A stretch of DNA of 34,630 nucleotides from a virus, in the IMG/VR virus record IMGVR_UViG_3300044641_003169, positions 1 to 34,630 of that record; one strand, written 5' to 3'. Below are positions 14,898 to 22,542 of the stretch, piece after piece (the stretch's first letter is position 1; the number at the start of each line of letters is the position of its first letter). The notes under the pieces are model-generated. The model worked only from the letters and a program-made list of their open reading frames with translations, had not been told where the DNA came from and did no database searches. A program made the translations under genes and the position numbers.

Positions 14898-15345
14898 CTG
14901 CAAGCACCCTTACGAAAGTTCGGAATGTGGCGGTCGCGTAGGTCAGTCCAGTTTCGGCATCGTAAGTGCCGTTGTCCAGTCGCAAGAACACCTGATTCTC
15001 GGCTCCGGTCGGCTCGTACTTATTCAAGGCCGATGCGGCGTTGAACGCTTCCTGAAACGCACTCTTGTTGTCGACCAACTTCTCTGTCATTCGCTTCGCA
15101 AAGTCATATTCGACCTTGGCAACGGCGTGAACCTTGTACTCCAAGACGAAGATGTTCAAACCAGTTTCGTCGGCCATGATGACCATGCTCGACGGTTCGA
15201 TTTGGAAATTAGGAACCGCAGACTCCTGCAGGTGCAGTTTGTCAACGACGAAACATCGGTTCGCTGCAACGGACATCTGACTACTCAACCGAGTGGCGAG
15301 AGCCTTGAAGAAGTCGCCAATCGTGGTAGTCGAAGTCGTACTCAC
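14890..15345 (-). CDS. Tail-region protein (151 aa)
   Basis: I do not recognise the family. The 151-residue product starts with a Thr/Ser-rich segment and a helix (TIGDFFKALATRLSSQ). Strands come next (SSMVIMADETGLNIFVLEYKV), then a charged helix and a strand-type end. Size and position, between the first glycan-module protein and the tape measure, would suit a tail accessory or terminator-like protein, but the sequence does not prove it. Translation starts at GTG overlapping the previous stop, and the 3' end overlaps the tape measure start. Confidence 0.65.
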   Translation of the reverse strand: MSTTSTTTIGDFFKALATRLSSQMSVAANRCFVVDKLHLQESAVPNFQIEPSSMVIMADETGLNIFVLEYKVHAVAKVEYDFAKRMTEKLVDNKSAFQEAFNAASALNKYEPTGAENQVFLRLDNGTYDAETGLTYATATFRTFVRVLADG

Positions 15346-16646
15346 GGAATCACGCTGTCGGTGATTGTTCCGCCACCAGCAACGGTTGGCAGTTCGATGC
15401 CATTCGCAAACGGAGAGAAGAACTTCTCTGTGTACTCCAAGACCTTGCTCGCGTTGTTGTTAGTCACGGTAAGCGTGATGTAGTCACCAATGCGCCAGTT
15501 CGTGTTGCCGCTGTAAATCTGAAGAAACTGCCCGTTCACGCCACACTGCTGCGGCAAGAAACAACCGAGTGCCGAGAAGCCAGTGACAGCCGTACCCGTG
15601 CTTGGAGCATCCACGGTCAACAGCACATACATACTGGTCGGAGGAGCGGAATAGGGCAACTGCACACTTGTGTACCACCATTCCCAATCGGAACCCGCGA
15701 AATCGCCTCCATCGAAATACTTGTATGCGATCGTGGCGTTTGTCACCGCATCAATCAAGAACAGGTTGACATTGCCGCAAGTGCCGGAAATCTGCTTCGC
15801 ATACACGCCAAAAAGAATGCGTTGGCCGGGGGCAACGGTTACGGGCGGCAGCGTTTGTCGGATCGAAACGGATGTGCCAGCCGCCGCGATCGTTGTCTTC
15901 ATGTTGCTTGAAGTGCGAAAGGTTCCAGTGATCAACTGCGAGATGTTCGCTGTGCCAGTGTCGATCGTCCAAGAATCCGGCACTCCTCCAGTCCAAGACG
16001 AGAACATTCCGTTCACGACCTTGTTCTGACTGTCGGTAAAATCGGTCGACACACGATTCACATTTGCTCCGCTACCTCCCGGCCACAGGGAGGAACCGAT
16101 GTCCGTAACGCGCTGCGAACCACGAACAGAGAACGATTCTCGACCAGCCGTCGCGCCAGTCGTCACATCGGAAACACATTCAATGCGGATCGTTTCGCTC
16201 GCGGACATCTGTGAGTACGGCTGGCAAAACATCACATAACCAGTTCCAGTTCCGCTCACAGCACCACCAGTCACGCTGACCGTATTCCCCTTCAGAGACT
16301 GGGTAGCGGCTCGCATTTGACGATTCAGTTCGATCATCGCAGCGTTTGTGGTCTTGCTGATTGCGGCGTTGTCAGCCGTAATCATCTCGGTCAGCGTCTT
16401 CACGCCACCCTGAACCACATTGCTGATCGAACTGTCCGTGCTGGAATACAGATTCAAGAAGTACGCCAGCACATCGGAAATCATGTACCGAGTGCTTGCG
16501 TCGTACTGCGCATCAAGGCCCGAACCCGTGAAAGAACCCGTGCCCTTCACACGATCCAGCAACGCACTTCGCGCATCGACCTGTGCCTTCGCGATGCCAA
16601 AGAGTTTGCCGAGTCGGTTGTAAAGAGTGGTTAGTGAGATCGCCAT
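15342..16646 (-). CDS. Tail protein with carbohydrate-binding-like module, paralogue of 6415-7779
   Basis: The 434-residue product has an N-terminal helical part (TLYNRLGKLFGIAKAQVDAR), a middle region and, from about residue 212, a module that begins VVNGMFSSWTGGVPDSW. This is the pattern of CBM4/9-like jelly-roll domains. The same order of blocks occurs in the protein at 6415-7779, so the two appear to be diverged duplicates placed at opposite ends of the tail-tip gene cluster. The gene lies between the frameshifted chaperone and the tape measure, an unusual place for a receptor-binding protein. A tail decoration or tube-attached adhesin is possible. Its start overlaps the chaperone stop. 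Confidence 0.7.
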   Translation of the reverse strand: MAISLTTLYNRLGKLFGIAKAQVDARSALLDRVKGTGSFTGSGLDAQYDASTRYMISDVLAYFLNLYSSTDSSISNVVQGGVKTLTEMITADNAAISKTTNAAMIELNRQMRAATQSLKGNTVSVTGGAVSGTGTGYVMFCQPYSQMSASETIRIECVSDVTTGATAGRESFSVRGSQRVTDIGSSLWPGGSGANVNRVSTDFTDSQNKVVNGMFSSWTGGVPDSWTIDTGTANISQLITGTFRTSSNMKTTIAAAGTSVSIRQTLPPVTVAPGQRILFGVYAKQISGTCGNVNLFLIDAVTNATIAYKYFDGGDFAGSDWEWWYTSVQLPYSAPPTSMYVLLTVDAPSTGTAVTGFSALGCFLPQQCGVNGQFLQIYSGNTNWRIGDYITLTVTNNNASKVLEYTEKFFSPFANGIELPTVAGGGTITDSVIP

Positions 16647-17154
16647 TGCTTGCTTCCCTGATTGGCGGAATCAAAAGCCGCCTCAATTTGCGCCTTCGTA
16701 TCCGGCTCCGTTCCAAACAGGGCAGCAGTCAATTCGTTTGCCGCTCCCCTTCCGCCAACCGCAGCCCCGATGGCTTGCGTTGTTGGCAATGCCTTCCAAG
16801 CGAGTGCTGTTCGCATATTCAGCATCATGCCGATTGCGATGTCTTTGGGAAAGTCGAACGGGTTTACGCCATAAACAGCCGTGAAGATGCTTATGGCGCG
16901 AGCGCGTTTCCCAGCGATGCCAACTTCAACTTTGCACGAAGCACGATGGCGAACAGTCGCGTGTCATCAAGACCCTCGACCGCTTCCGCAGGGAACACCG
17001 ACTTCTTGAGCGCAGCAATTTCAGCCTGCGTGTCGCCCTTGTCGAGTGCGTTGTTCAACTGCAGATCGGCGATGAAGATGCTTGCGTCGATACGGAACTG
17101 GCGACCATCGGCCAAGCCAACTTCCAAATCCAGCATTTGAGTGTCGAGTTTCAT
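16631..17154 (-). CDS. Tail assembly chaperone fusion made by -1 frameshift (gpGT-like)
   Basis: A -1 shift at GGGAAAC (codons Gly82-Asn83 of the 87-residue chaperone) joins its first 83 residues to a 91-residue extension (starting RARAISIFTAVYGVN) that has no good start of its own. The predicted product is 174 residues. The arrangement of tail tube gene, short chaperone, frameshifted extension and tape measure is the standard one for lambda-like gpG/gpGT. The extension would contact the tail tube and the short form the tape measure protein. Frame arithmetic agrees: 524 nt plus one reused base is 175 codons including stop. Confidence 0.85.
16891..17154 (-). CDS. Tail assembly chaperone, short form (gpG-like)
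   Basis: The 87-residue in-frame product is helical after two strands (residues 1-27), with an end KLKLASLGNALAP. It follows the tail tube gene and precedes the tape measure region. Length and position match gpG-type chaperones that keep the tape measure protein soluble and guide tube growth. The stop comes five codons after the slippery site. AGGAGCC lies just before the ATG. Confidence 0.8.
   Translation of the reverse strand: MKLDTQMLDLEVGLADGRQFRIDASIFIADLQLNNALDKGDTQAEIAALKKSVFPAEAVEGLDDTRLFAIVLRAKLKLASLGNALAP
16906..16912 (-). promoter_or_regulatory. -1 ribosomal frameshift slippery site GGGAAAC
   Basis: The heptamer GGGAAAC on the minus strand is in the required register: G, then GGA AAC in the zero frame. 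After slippage the next codon begins with the last C. A GC-rich run (GCGCTCGCGCC) begins two bases later and may help to pause the ribosome, although I see no clear pseudoknot. Confidence 0.85.
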
Positions 17155-17168
17155 GGAGGCTCCTGTGT

Positions 17169-17708
17169 TTAGACGGTAGTGAAGGTGTACAGCGTACCGA
17201 AGCCAGCCGTATCCACATCAGGCAGGATTTCACCAGCGAACACGAGTCGAGTGGCCTTGTTGCCGAACTCCTGATAATCCAACTTCGTGGGACGCACGCG
17301 GAACACCGTGATGCCACGACGGTTAGTGATATCAGGGTCAACGGCAAAGTTCACCGTCAGATCGTTCGCGGATGTGCCGGAGCCAGCCTGCGTCAGCGTG
17401 CCGACGATCGGATACTTGCCACTTTCGCCACCCGAATTCGTATTGCCAGTCATGAAAGTCTGCAACTTCCCAGCCTCGGCGGTGTCGTAAGACACAAGGC
17501 TGAAATTGATCGTCGCGGTAATGCCAGTCATGATGGACTCGGCAGGCATATCGCCGAACTCGTTGGTCTGAATGTCCACATACTTGTGGCTCATTTCAAT
17601 CCGGAATAGGTCGTTGTTGTCACCGCGACCAAGAACAGCGGACGCTGCCGTGGAACCCTGTCCCCACTTGATCGTGTGTGGGCCTGTGACATTGATTGCT
17701 GTTGGCAT
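17169..17708 (-). CDS. Major tail tube protein
   Basis: The 179-residue product is mostly beta and matches tail tube proteins in size and pattern. An opening strand (HTIKWGQGS) is followed by segments such as DIQTNEFGDMPAESIMTGIT, the usual paired strands carrying a statement of zero net charge, and a Gly/Ser/Asn-rich loop in the middle (GNTNSGGESGK). It lies between the neck protein gene and the chaperones, which is the standard place. AGGAGATAAAC before the ATG is a strong ribosome binding site, as expected for an abundant structural protein. Confidence 0.8.
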   Translation of the reverse strand: MPTAINVTGPHTIKWGQGSTAASAVLGRGDNNDLFRIEMSHKYVDIQTNEFGDMPAESIMTGITATINFSLVSYDTAEAGKLQTFMTGNTNSGGESGKYPIVGTLTQAGSGTSANDLTVNFAVDPDITNRRGITVFRVRPTKLDYQEFGNKATRLVFAGEILPDVDTAGFGTLYTFTTV

Positions 17709-17729
17709 AGTTTATCTCCTGATTTGATT

Positions 17730-18320
17730 CTAACGCGCACCAAGAGAGCGGGCAATTGCTCGCGCCACCTCTCTCTTTGCAGATGATGGCATCGCCAAAA
17801 TTGGCCGTGCCGGAACTGTTACACCATGCTTCGCATAGCCAAACTCTCCGCGCTTCTTTGCCGCTTCTTGCTTCTTTCTAGCCTTGCCATCAATGTCAAA
17901 CTCGATTTTACTGATGGCGGTCTTTGCTCCACCACGGGCTGCGGCTCTAGTGAACGGAATGATGTTCGGCCCCTTGGTCGTGAATCCGTGATGCTGAAAC
18001 ACGGCATAGAGCGGGCCGCGCAGGAACAGCCTCACGCCGTTTTGGATCGCTTTGGTTGTTCCGTTTAGGCTCTGAAGCAGGTTGCCCGTGTCAGCCAGCG
18101 GCGTGCCGCCAGCCCGGTAGTGCGGTATTTCAACCTGCTTTTTGTTCTTTCCACGACCCTTCCAAACCTTTAGTTTGGCGGTATCAGCCCACAAGCGCGC
18201 GTAGCCGCCAACATCTGCACCCTTGGTTCGAATGCGTTTCTTGGCCTGCATGACAAGTACAAGGCTCAAATTGGCCCCATCTTGTCCTAGCCGCTGGAGT
18301 AGTTCGCGCCCCAGATCCAT
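17730..18320 (-). CDS. Mu gpG/P2 gpS-like virion morphogenesis (tail completion) protein
   Basis: The 196-residue product fits the phage virion morphogenesis family (Pfam PF05069). It has an N-terminal helical region, the PLADTGNLLQSL segment (around residue 75), the YAVFQHHGF segment, and the characteristic VPARPIL motif near the C-terminus followed by a final helix. Family members act in head-tail joining or tail completion. A basic insert (RKKQEAAKKRGEFGYAKHG) precedes the VPARP motif. The ATG overlaps the stop of the connector gene upstream (TGATG). Confidence 0.8.
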   Translation of the reverse strand: MDLGRELLQRLGQDGANLSLVLVMQAKKRIRTKGADVGGYARLWADTAKLKVWKGRGKNKKQVEIPHYRAGGTPLADTGNLLQSLNGTTKAIQNGVRLFLRGPLYAVFQHHGFTTKGPNIIPFTRAAARGGAKTAISKIEFDIDGKARKKQEAAKKRGEFGYAKHGVTVPARPILAMPSSAKREVARAIARSLGAR

Positions 18321-18811
18321 CAGTACGCCTGCGTGCGCCGGGACGGGTAGAAGGTGTCATCCGAAGCCATCCGGAGGCTTCCCCGCGTGGAGGCCGTTAT
18401 GACCGCCACAGAGGCCGTCCCAGCCTGTCGGTTGGCATCCACGGCGAATACCCGCTTGCCGTCCCGGAGCGATCCTAGAGCCTCCTGCGCCCGATTAGCC
18501 TTGGCCTTGACAGACTCCGGCACATCCCCGCCACGCCGCTCAAACAGGTAGCACAAGGCCAAATCGGCCACCAGCCCGCGCACCAGCGCGTTGCCGTCGG
18601 TCGCCAAAGCCTCCAGTTCGGTCACGGTGTAGGCGTTCGACCGGGTGGCTGCGCTAGCCACCTCCTCGCCGCCACGGAGCAGGGCTTCCGTGATGATGTC
18701 GGACGAAGAAATCGTGCCATCCGCGTTGGTGTCGGTCGCCAGTTCCTTGAGCAGTCTCTCGTCGGCGTAGCGGACGAAGAGAGTGTTCGATAGCAGTTGA
18801 GCCATTGGCAT
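18320..18811 (-). CDS. Head-tail connector (DUF1320/Mu gp36-like)
   Basis: The 163-residue product has the pattern of DUF1320 (Mu gp36) connector proteins. It has a DERLLKELATDTNADGT-type opening and an alternating helical core including ITEALLRGGEEVASAA. An LVRGLVADLALCYLFERRGG helix follows, with a C-terminal extended part. These proteins form the ring that closes the head for tail attachment. It follows the major capsid gene after a 73-bp gap that holds a hairpin. The first ATG is used because GGAGG lies at suitable distance; a second ATG two codons later is possible. Confidence 0.75.
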   Translation of the reverse strand: MPMAQLLSNTLFVRYADERLLKELATDTNADGTISSSDIITEALLRGGEEVASAATRSNAYTVTELEALATDGNALVRGLVADLALCYLFERRGGDVPESVKAKANRAQEALGSLRDGKRVFAVDANRQAGTASVAVITASTRGSLRMASDDTFYPSRRTQAY

Positions 18812-18831
18812 AGTTCAGTCCTCCATGAAAT

Positions 18832-18862
18832 AGGGCCGCCCCGGTGTTAGCGGAGCGGCCCT
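18832..18862 (-). terminator. Hairpin after the major capsid gene
   Basis: The leftward RNA can pair AGGGCCGCTCCG with CGGGGCGGCCCT (12 bp, one G-U) around a 7-nt loop, 23 nt after the capsid stop. Only ATTTC follows, so it is at best a partial terminator. Leaky stops or RNA-stabilising hairpins after the capsid gene are common and raise capsid output relative to later genes. Confidence 0.65.
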
Positions 18863-18884
18863 GAAGTTGCAGAGTCAGAGCCGA

Positions 18885-19925
18885 TCAGGAGTTCGCGTCG
18901 GCGATGTACAGACCGGACAGAGCAGCCGTCAGCACGGTCGCGCTGTTGTCGGTCACGCTGCCACGCACGCGACGGTTCCACGGATCGTCCATCGTTTCCA
19001 CGGTCATGTCCTCGTAGGCAAAGATGGTCGCCGTCGAGAACGACGGGCCTTCGTTGCCAATCAGACCGCCGGGACGGCTCACGAACACCATGCCGGGAGC
19101 AGACTCCGTGCCGTAGAGGAAACTACGCGCATCGGTAGCACCCTTGCGACTGGTCACACGAACGGTGTCATCGACCACCACGCCGCCAAGACCGAACAGC
19201 GTCTGCGGCAGACCGTAGGCCGCGAAGGTATCGTCGCCCTTCAAGAACGAGAACGCAGCGGGGTAGTTCTTCACATAGTCACGCACGCCTTCGCTGGTCG
19301 CCATGATGCGAGCAGTCGTTGGATTGACAATCAGCAGAATGTCCTTCGGAGACACCGCGCCGACCGTGTTCTGCACAATGCGCTCAATCGCCGCGCGAAT
19401 GATCTGCTGCACGCCATCGGTGCTGGTGATGTTCACGCCCGTCACCAGATTGGTTGCGGCAGCGTAGTAGTTCTGACTGCCACCGCTGGTGTTGTAGTTG
19501 CTGCTCGTGGTCAACTGCGTAGCCATACGCAGCGAACGGTGAGTCATCATCTTCGCAGCCGCGATGCGGGCATGGCTCGCCACCACATCCCATTGAGCCT
19601 GACGAGCAGTCTCCTGCGGGATGTGGAACGAGGTCTGGAAACGCTGCGTGGTGAACTGGTTGAACTCAAAGTCCGAGTTGATGCCAGTAGGACGATCCTC
19701 ACCAAGAGGCCACAGCAGATCCTGCGTGTTGACCACACGCGCGGTCTCCTGCTCGTCGATCCTCAAATAGTATCCGCTTTGCTGCTGCACGGGCACGATC
19801 TGCGCGTACTGCGTGATGGGGAAGCGGTTGACGCTGCGAGTGAACTCGATCTGAATCTGCCCGGTAGCGGCAGAGAAAGTGGGGACGAAAGTATTCAGTC
19901 CACCACCAATTCCTTCAAGAGCCAT
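18885..19925 (-). CDS. Major capsid protein
   Basis: The 346-residue product fills the standard place between decoration protein and connector. It looks like an HK97-fold coat protein: mixed alpha/beta, with a long helical stretch (about residues 110-135, WDVVASHARIAAAKMMTHRS), a P-domain-like centre (KDILLIVNPTTARIMATSEG) and a strand-rich end. Its N-terminus, MALEGIGGGLNTFVPT, contains nine residues (7-15) also found in the protease/scaffold precursor. The long N-arm usual in scaffold-containing HK97 proteins is short, consistent with a separate scaffold. A strong AAAGGAG ribosome binding site and a 3' hairpin fit high expression. Confidence 0.85.
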   Translation of the reverse strand: MALEGIGGGLNTFVPTFSAATGQIQIEFTRSVNRFPITQYAQIVPVQQQSGYYLRIDEQETARVVNTQDLLWPLGEDRPTGINSDFEFNQFTTQRFQTSFHIPQETARQAQWDVVASHARIAAAKMMTHRSLRMATQLTTSSNYNTSGGSQNYYAAATNLVTGVNITSTDGVQQIIRAAIERIVQNTVGAVSPKDILLIVNPTTARIMATSEGVRDYVKNYPAAFSFLKGDDTFAAYGLPQTLFGLGGVVVDDTVRVTSRKGATDARSFLYGTESAPGMVFVSRPGGLIGNEGPSFSTATIFAYEDMTVETMDDPWNRRVRGSVTDNSATVLTAALSGLYIADANS

Positions 19926-19960
19926 GTTTCATTTCTCCTTTTGTTTGTTGGGCTGTTGGA

Positions 19961-20362
19961 TTAGGCGTAGCGAGCGAAGCCAGCAATGCGCTGGACACGG
20001 ATGATGGTTCCAGAGGCCGCGCTCTGAAGTGCCACATAACCCTGATAGTTCAGACCCGTGGTGGTGGTTGCCGTGATGGCCTTGCCATCGCTGTCCGACT
20101 CCACCATCGCACCGCGAGTGATGTTGCCACCAGCCTCAACCAGCACGACATCGCCACCCTGAAGGGTGATGGGGTCGCCAGTCTCCGCGTGATTTGCGCT
20201 GTTGAACGCCTTGGTGCTGCCGTCGGTCACGCCGAGAACCGGAGTGGTGATGGCAGCGGACTGAAGGCCCGTATCGTCAGCCGAGGTCGAAGGCCGAACG
20301 AAGCGATAGGGCGCAATCGTGCCGCCCGCGATAAGTGCCGGAGTATCAGAGAAAGATCCCAT
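19961..20362 (-). CDS. Capsid decoration/cement protein (DUF2190-like)
   Basis: The 133-residue product is all-beta and resembles decoration proteins of the DUF2190 type. Features are the AGGTIAPYRFV opening, the VLGVTDGSTKAF segment, the GDVVLVEAGG strand pair and the SGTIIRVQRIAGFARYA ending. Such proteins bind the outside of the mature head and strengthen it. The gene lies between scaffold and major capsid genes, with GAAAGGACAAAAGAC before the ATG. Confidence 0.8.
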   Translation of the reverse strand: MGSFSDTPALIAGGTIAPYRFVRPSTSADDTGLQSAAITTPVLGVTDGSTKAFNSANHAETGDPITLQGGDVVLVEAGGNITRGAMVESDSDGKAITATTTTGLNYQGYVALQSAASGTIIRVQRIAGFARYA

Positions 20363-20380
20363 TGTCTTTTGTCCTTTCGA

Positions 20381-21040
20381 TTAGGCCTTCTGGCCCGTGT
20401 ACTTTGCGAACAGTTGCTTGAACTTGGCGAGGTCACCAGCGGCCTCATGCACCGCACGAGCGGTCGCCACCTTGGGGTCGAGGGTTTCGCCACCCTCATC
20501 GGTCACGGTGTGCTGCGCCACGGTCGGAACATTCAGCGGCAAGCGGGCCATCGTGGCCTTCCAAAACGCGATCTTCGCGCCGGGGTTAGCAGCGTCCGAC
20601 AGTTCCTCGACCATCGAATTGCGGAACTTGCCGCAGCGGTAACCGTCGCGGATCATGGAATCGACTTCCTTGCCGAACCGCTCCAACTTCAACTGCTTCT
20701 CAAGTTCCTGCACGCGTGCGAACAGAGCCTTCGTGCTCTTGTCACCCTTGCTCATCTTGGCCTTTCCGCCGTAGGCGGCTTCCATCTCCCCGTCCTCTTC
20801 CTCTTCCTCGCCCTGATGCGAGCCGATGTCAACATGCACGCCGTCGGCGAAGTTCTCCTCGTCCTCATCGCCATCGACGGGGCCAGCGAACTCCATGCCC
20901 TCGGCGGCCATCGCCTCGGCATCAGCCTCCTCGGCCATCTTGTCCTCGTCCTCGTCAACCGCGCACTCCATAGCGGCAGCCTCCAGAGCCTTCTTGGCCT
21001 CCTCGTCGGCTTCCATCTTCTTCTTCATCTTGCTGGGCAT
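20381..21040 (-). CDS. Nested scaffold protein from an internal start
   Basis: An in-frame ATG at 21040 (Met200 of the precursor, reading MPSKMKKKMEADEE) is preceded by AAAGGAAAGAAC, a ribosome binding site as good as those of the phage's own genes. It would yield a 219-residue scaffold without the protease domain, as with lambda Nu3 inside gpC. The product is acidic and helical with a basic start, typical of scaffolds that fill the prohead and are then removed. Confidence 0.7.
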   Translation of the reverse strand: MPSKMKKKMEADEEAKKALEAAAMECAVDEDEDKMAEEADAEAMAAEGMEFAGPVDGDEDEENFADGVHVDIGSHQGEEEEEDGEMEAAYGGKAKMSKGDKSTKALFARVQELEKQLKLERFGKEVDSMIRDGYRCGKFRNSMVEELSDAANPGAKIAFWKATMARLPLNVPTVAQHTVTDEGGETLDPKVATARAVHEAAGDLAKFKQLFAKYTGQKA

Positions 21041-21637
21041 GTTCTTTCCTTTGGTTCCTGCGGACGGGACGAAGGTGTTGAGTCCTCCGCCGACGCCAAT
21101 TTCATCAAACTTTTCCTTGGAGTCAATAGAAACGCGCACCACTCCAAGCGGACGCTCAAAGACCACCTTTGAGCCGTGCTTCGTGAATCGGGTATCCGGC
21201 AGCGGCCTGCGCGGCGTATCGCGCCCGAGCAGAGCCACCTCCGACAAGTGATTGTCTTTCCAAATCTCCGCGCTGCGGCGAGGGAATGCGTTGGTCGCTA
21301 GCAGCGAATCGAACGCCTCCTTCGGCATCTCCACATCGCCGACCACATAGGCAACGCCGTTGCGCTCTTCGTAGCGGACGCTGGTGATGTCGCCGACCGC
21401 CTCGGGCCGCGTGGCCTTTCCGTCCTTCTCGTGTTCGATGACGAGTTTAGGACGCGAGCCGCGCTGGATGAACTTCCCGGTGCGTGAAACGATGTCGCGC
21501 ACCTTGCGATTGTCGTACCCCTGCATGGCCTCGTCATCGTCCGAGTCGATGGACGGATCGAAGCCCATGAACAACTCAAGGTTCTTGATACGAACCTTGC
21601 CTTCTTCGGTCTTCTCGACGGTGTGGGATGCTGGCAT
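20381..21637 (-). CDS. Prohead protease-scaffold precursor
   Basis: The 418-residue product has two parts. Residues 1-160 form a head maturation serine protease of the XkdF-like type. The probable catalytic His69 lies in KLVIEHEKDG and the probable Ser122 in FPRRSAEIWKD, followed by LSEVALLGRD and PLPDTRF. Residues 200-418 are a highly acidic, helical scaffold-like region (Glu/Asp/Ala runs, then a coiled-coil segment ARVQELEKQLKLERF). Between them lies GGGLNTFVP (183-191), identical to part of the capsid N-terminus. The ATG at 21637 comes right after the previous stop; a TTG 30 bp upstream is an alternative start. The protease would cut scaffold and perhaps capsid during maturation. Confidence 0.85.
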   Translation of the reverse strand: MPASHTVEKTEEGKVRIKNLELFMGFDPSIDSDDDEAMQGYDNRKVRDIVSRTGKFIQRGSRPKLVIEHEKDGKATRPEAVGDITSVRYEERNGVAYVVGDVEMPKEAFDSLLATNAFPRRSAEIWKDNHLSEVALLGRDTPRRPLPDTRFTKHGSKVVFERPLGVVRVSIDSKEKFDEIGVGGGLNTFVPSAGTKGKNMPSKMKKKMEADEEAKKALEAAAMECAVDEDEDKMAEEADAEAMAAEGMEFAGPVDGDEDEENFADGVHVDIGSHQGEEEEEDGEMEAAYGGKAKMSKGDKSTKALFARVQELEKQLKLERFGKEVDSMIRDGYRCGKFRNSMVEELSDAANPGAKIAFWKATMARLPLNVPTVAQHTVTDEGGETLDPKVATARAVHEAAGDLAKFKQLFAKYTGQKA

Positions 21638-21639
21638 GG

Positions 21640-22542
21640 TTATGCCCAAGTGAGACTCCAAAGGCAAACGCTTCCGGCTGGCGAGCGAGTCAACTTGAAC
21701 ACATCCGAGAAGTCGCTATCAAACTTGCCACCCTTTTCTATCGCCTTTGCAATTGCCGAGTGATATCCGCTGACATCGGTTCCGGTGTTGTTTGCATAGA
21801 GACACGATCCGGGCTGTCGCGTGATCGCAAACCGCTCCTTGCGGCCCTTGCCGAAGTAGAAGCGATCCTCGACCTTGAAGGTCGCCTTCGCGCCGGGGCG
21901 GGAGAAGCGACCATACTTCTTCACAAGTTTTGGCATCTCCACCTTCAAGTCCGCTCCGCTTGCAAGAATGGCGTTGATGTCGTTCTTGATTTTTCCAGAA
22001 TCCATGATGCTCACGGGTACACCGTGGAAATACTCATAGAACACGGTTTCCCACTTCTCGCGCACCTTTGGCTTTCGCGTAGCCATCATTTCCTTCTCGC
22101 CGAGGCGGGAGGCAAGAATCTTGCTCGCGGCTCGTCGCGCACCAGCCTCGGTCGAATACCACTTGGAATCCACGAAGCGATCATTTGCCTCTCCGGGCAC
22201 AACCTGCTTCTCCTCCTGCATCACGGTCACAACCCATCGACCGTCAGCCTGTGGGCCGCTCAATTCAACTCGCTTGCTGCCCTTTCGCGCAACGACTTCA
22301 CGCGCCATCATTTCCTTCTCGCCGGGGCGGGAGAACTTGATTGTTTCTGCGTATCGCTTCAATTGCTCCACGGGGCCATCCTTGACATTGATTGGGGATT
22401 TACCGGGTTGATGTCGATACAGCGTTCCTCCTCCCCTTTTTGCATCTACCACAATCGTGAACTTTGTTCCGTTGATGGTTGCTTCCCATCCCTCTGACAA
22501 ATCTCCCCAGCCTTGCGATTGCGTACGCGACCAATTAGCCAT
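21640..22542 (-). CDS. Tag-bearing head-region protein (300 aa)
   Basis: I do not recognise the family. The 300-residue product looks like a chain of small domains joined by repeated peptide tags. FSRPGEKEMMARE occurs near residue 71 and SRLGEKEMMATRK near 145. FSRPGAK lies near 212 and VEDRFYFGKGRKERF near 220. The first domain (about 1-68) includes WEATINGTKFTIVVDAKRG. The domain between the two EKEMMA tags resembles its counterpart in the 22535-23179 product in its ARRAASKIL or ARRVASHGYS type end. The C-terminal part includes TGTDVSGYHSAIAKAIEKGGK, reminiscent of KTR or KGG-type small folds. It lies between Mu gpF-like and protease genes, so head assembly or an internal head protein is likely. 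Confidence 0.6.
   Translation of the reverse strand: MANWSRTQSQGWGDLSEGWEATINGTKFTIVVDAKRGGGTLYRHQPGKSPINVKDGPVEQLKRYAETIKFSRPGEKEMMAREVVARKGSKRVELSGPQADGRWVVTVMQEEKQVVPGEANDRFVDSKWYSTEAGARRAASKILASRLGEKEMMATRKPKVREKWETVFYEYFHGVPVSIMDSGKIKNDINAILASGADLKVEMPKLVKKYGRFSRPGAKATFKVEDRFYFGKGRKERFAITRQPGSCLYANNTGTDVSGYHSAIAKAIEKGGKFDSDFSDVFKLTRSPAGSVCLWSLTWA

Noticed and set aside
20716-21251. Long plus-strand frames opposite the acidic scaffold region.
   Set aside because: They are rich in Ser, Pro and Arg, mirror the GAG/GAC codons of the scaffold and have no start signals.
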